A stretch of 5,908 nt of DNA from Candidatus Methanomethylophilaceae archaeon (GTDB lineage Archaea; Thermoplasmatota; Thermoplasmata; Methanomassiliicoccales; Methanomethylophilaceae). The stretch covers positions 1-5,908 of the forward strand of contig JAFVET010000016.1 of NCBI GenBank assembly GCA_017475875.1, in the 5' to 3' direction. Positions 4,833 through 5,908 of this stretch are shown here, in pieces. The notes beneath the pieces were generated by a model. That model was not told the DNA's origin, did no database searches, and worked only from the letters and a program-made list of their open reading frames with translations. Numbering within the stretch: position 1 is the first letter of the stretch; every line of letters starts with the position of its first letter. Both the position numbers and the translations under genes were made by a program.

Positions 4833-5908
4833 AGCGATACCTTCGCCGGCAGTCCGTGCGCCAGGGTCCTGCTGCTCTTGTTGATGTACTGCAACGGGAC
4901 GTCCACCTGTTTCTTGAACCGGTCTATTACCTTCTGATCCTTGGAGAACAGTCCCGCGGAGAGTCCGCACTCCGTGTCCTCGAGTTCCTCGAAGGCCGAT
5001 TCGAGGGAGTCCACCACTTTCACGTCCAGTATGGGCAGGCCGGTGTCCTCGTAGTCGAGGCTGTCTTCCAAGGGGATGCCGGTCACAGCCACCGGGCGGA
5101 CGTAGTTGTCCGGGAGGTTGATGACAGCCGACCCCTTCGCGACGACGAACTCCAGGTGTCTCTCCACGGTCTCCCTGTAGCTCTTGGCCGCATCCATCGA
5201 TATGAGGGGACCGGCGAAGGCCGTGTCGTTGACCGGGTCGTCGACCTTGACGTCCTTCATGTATTCCGTAAGGACGTCCATGAACCTCTTCTGGTCCTCC
5301 ATCAGGACTATGACTTTGGAGCACGAGTACAGGCGCTGTCCGCTGTATGCGAACGCGGATTCGATTATGTCTTTCACGGTCGCCTTCATGTCGGCGGGAC
5401 GGTAGACGAGTGCGGGGTTCATCCCTTTGATGTCGTAGACGAACCTCAGCTCGTCGTCGATCATCATGAACATCAGGTCGTCCATGCGCTTGCCGGAACC
5501 GCTGGCCACCACTCCGCTGAGGCGCATGTCGCAGACCAGGTCCTGGGTGGATTCGAGTTTCCTGTCGACGACGAGGTTCATGACCCCGCCCGGGAGGCCG
5601 GCCTTCTCGCAGGCCTCGTAGAACTGGTAGATGGGGTAAGGTGCGTCGCGGGTCGGGTTCATGATGACGCAGTTTCCGCCGAGCATGCAGGCCACCGCGG
5701 CCCCTGCGGGGGATGCCAGCGGGGAGTTGTGCTCGGAGACGATCGCCCAGACGCCGGTGGGCTTACCTTTCATGGACTTGGCCTCGGTTATCGCGGATTC
5801 GACGGCGGATATGAACGCGTCCACCTCCGACAGGGCGTCCTCCCTGACCATGCCCGTGCTCACCGTGACGGATGCGGCGTAGAACAGCCTCCTGGAGCGG
5901 TAGTTGGC
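4820..5908 (-). CDS. Aldehyde dehydrogenase superfamily protein with degenerate active site (5'-partial, P5C-dehydrogenase-like)
   Basis: The frame is open to the right edge, so about 362 C-terminal residues are visible and perhaps 150-170 are missing; an internal GTG at 5863 is probably not the start. The order of segments is that of aldehyde dehydrogenases, closest in feel to 1-pyrroline-5-carboxylate dehydrogenase. Numbered from that GTG these are GVWAIVSEHNSPLA (37-50, keeping the oxyanion Asn46), GNCVIMNP (63-70), FVYDIKGMNP (141-150), FAYSGQRLYSC (171-181), DTGLPILDV (273-281) and LQYIN (324-328). Several catalytic positions are changed. The GQxC cysteine is Leu178, with only Cys181 left; the general-base Glu is Asp144; the NAD-binding Lys of the KPS motif is Asn69; and the ExFGP box is altered. 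A normal oxidation with a thio-acyl intermediate is therefore doubtful. Reading errors seem unlikely, since the frame is intact. Function is unknown; a non-catalytic or modified role is inferred. Confidence 0.85.
   Translation of the reverse strand, partial: ANYRSRRLFYAASVTVSTGMVREDALSEVDAFISAVESAITEAKSMKGKPTGVWAIVSEHNSPLASPAGAAVACMLGGNCVIMNPTRDAPYPIYQFYEACEKAGLPGGVMNLVVDRKLESTQDLVCDMRLSGVVASGSGKRMDDLMFMMIDDELRFVYDIKGMNPALVYRPADMKATVKDIIESAFAYSGQRLYSCSKVIVLMEDQKRFMDVLTEYMKDVKVDDPVNDTAFAGPLISMDAAKSYRETVERHLEFVVAKGSAVINLPDNYVRPVAVTGIPLEDSLDYEDTGLPILDVKVVDSLESAFEELEDTECGLSAGLFSKDQKVIDRFKKQVDVPLQYINKSSRTLAHGLPAKVSLYTK

Noticed and set aside
4380..5324. Minus-strand 314-codon frame spanning the hypothetical gene and part of the dehydrogenase-like gene
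   Set aside because: It overlaps two better-supported genes in another frame, and its Gly/Arg/His-rich peptide looks like a frame shadow.
4820..5863. Treating the GTG at 5863 as the true start of the aldehyde dehydrogenase-like gene
   Set aside because: The frame stays open to the window edge with matching family sequence (for example YRSRRLFYAASVTVSTG), and the N-terminal part of the fold would be missing.
1..5908. CRISPR arrays, insertion sequences, direct repeats or rRNA
   Set aside because: No periodic repeats, transposase motifs, terminal inverted repeats or conserved rRNA stretches were seen; the window is almost fully occupied by coding sequence.

Overview
The window looks like a compact, GC-rich archaeal chromosome segment. 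The evidence is TATA-like elements instead of bacterial -35/-10 boxes, a predicted leaderless or near-leaderless promoter, short or overlapping gene junctions, and gene families typical of anaerobic archaea (an archaeal-type arylacetate/phenylacetate-CoA ligase and a relative of the CdhD/AcsD corrinoid protein subunit). A methanogen-related Euryarchaeote, perhaps Methanomassiliicoccales/Thermoplasmata-like, is my best guess from overall gene style. That is inference, not proof.

Layout from left to right. Positions 1-213 (+) may hold the 3' end of an unrecognised gene running in from the left edge. It converges on a minus-strand pair: a dihydrouridine synthase (2454->1381) followed almost without a gap by a PaaK-type CoA ligase (ending at 134). 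A short intergenic region (2455-2543) carries two divergent TATA-like elements with a perfect 8-3-8 palindrome exactly between them. Reading right from it is a tight plus-strand trio: an ACT-domain protein built from a duplicated module (2544-3455), a shortened CdhD/AcsD-like TIM-barrel protein (3452-4219) and an unrecognised 202-residue Cys-rich protein (4224-4832). The last gene, on the minus strand and cut by the right edge (4820-5908), is an aldehyde-dehydrogenase-superfamily protein in which the expected catalytic cysteine and other active-site residues are replaced.

The most interesting unit is the plus-strand trio with its promoter. It combines a probable small-molecule sensor (ACT), an orphan relative of the corrinoid/methyl-transfer subunit of CO dehydrogenase/acetyl-CoA synthase, and a co-transcribed novel protein. 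No other CODH/ACS subunit is visible. The palindrome could let one regulator control both divergent transcripts. A role in ligand-responsive corrinoid or C1-methyl chemistry is a reasonable hypothesis. The sequence alone does not establish it.
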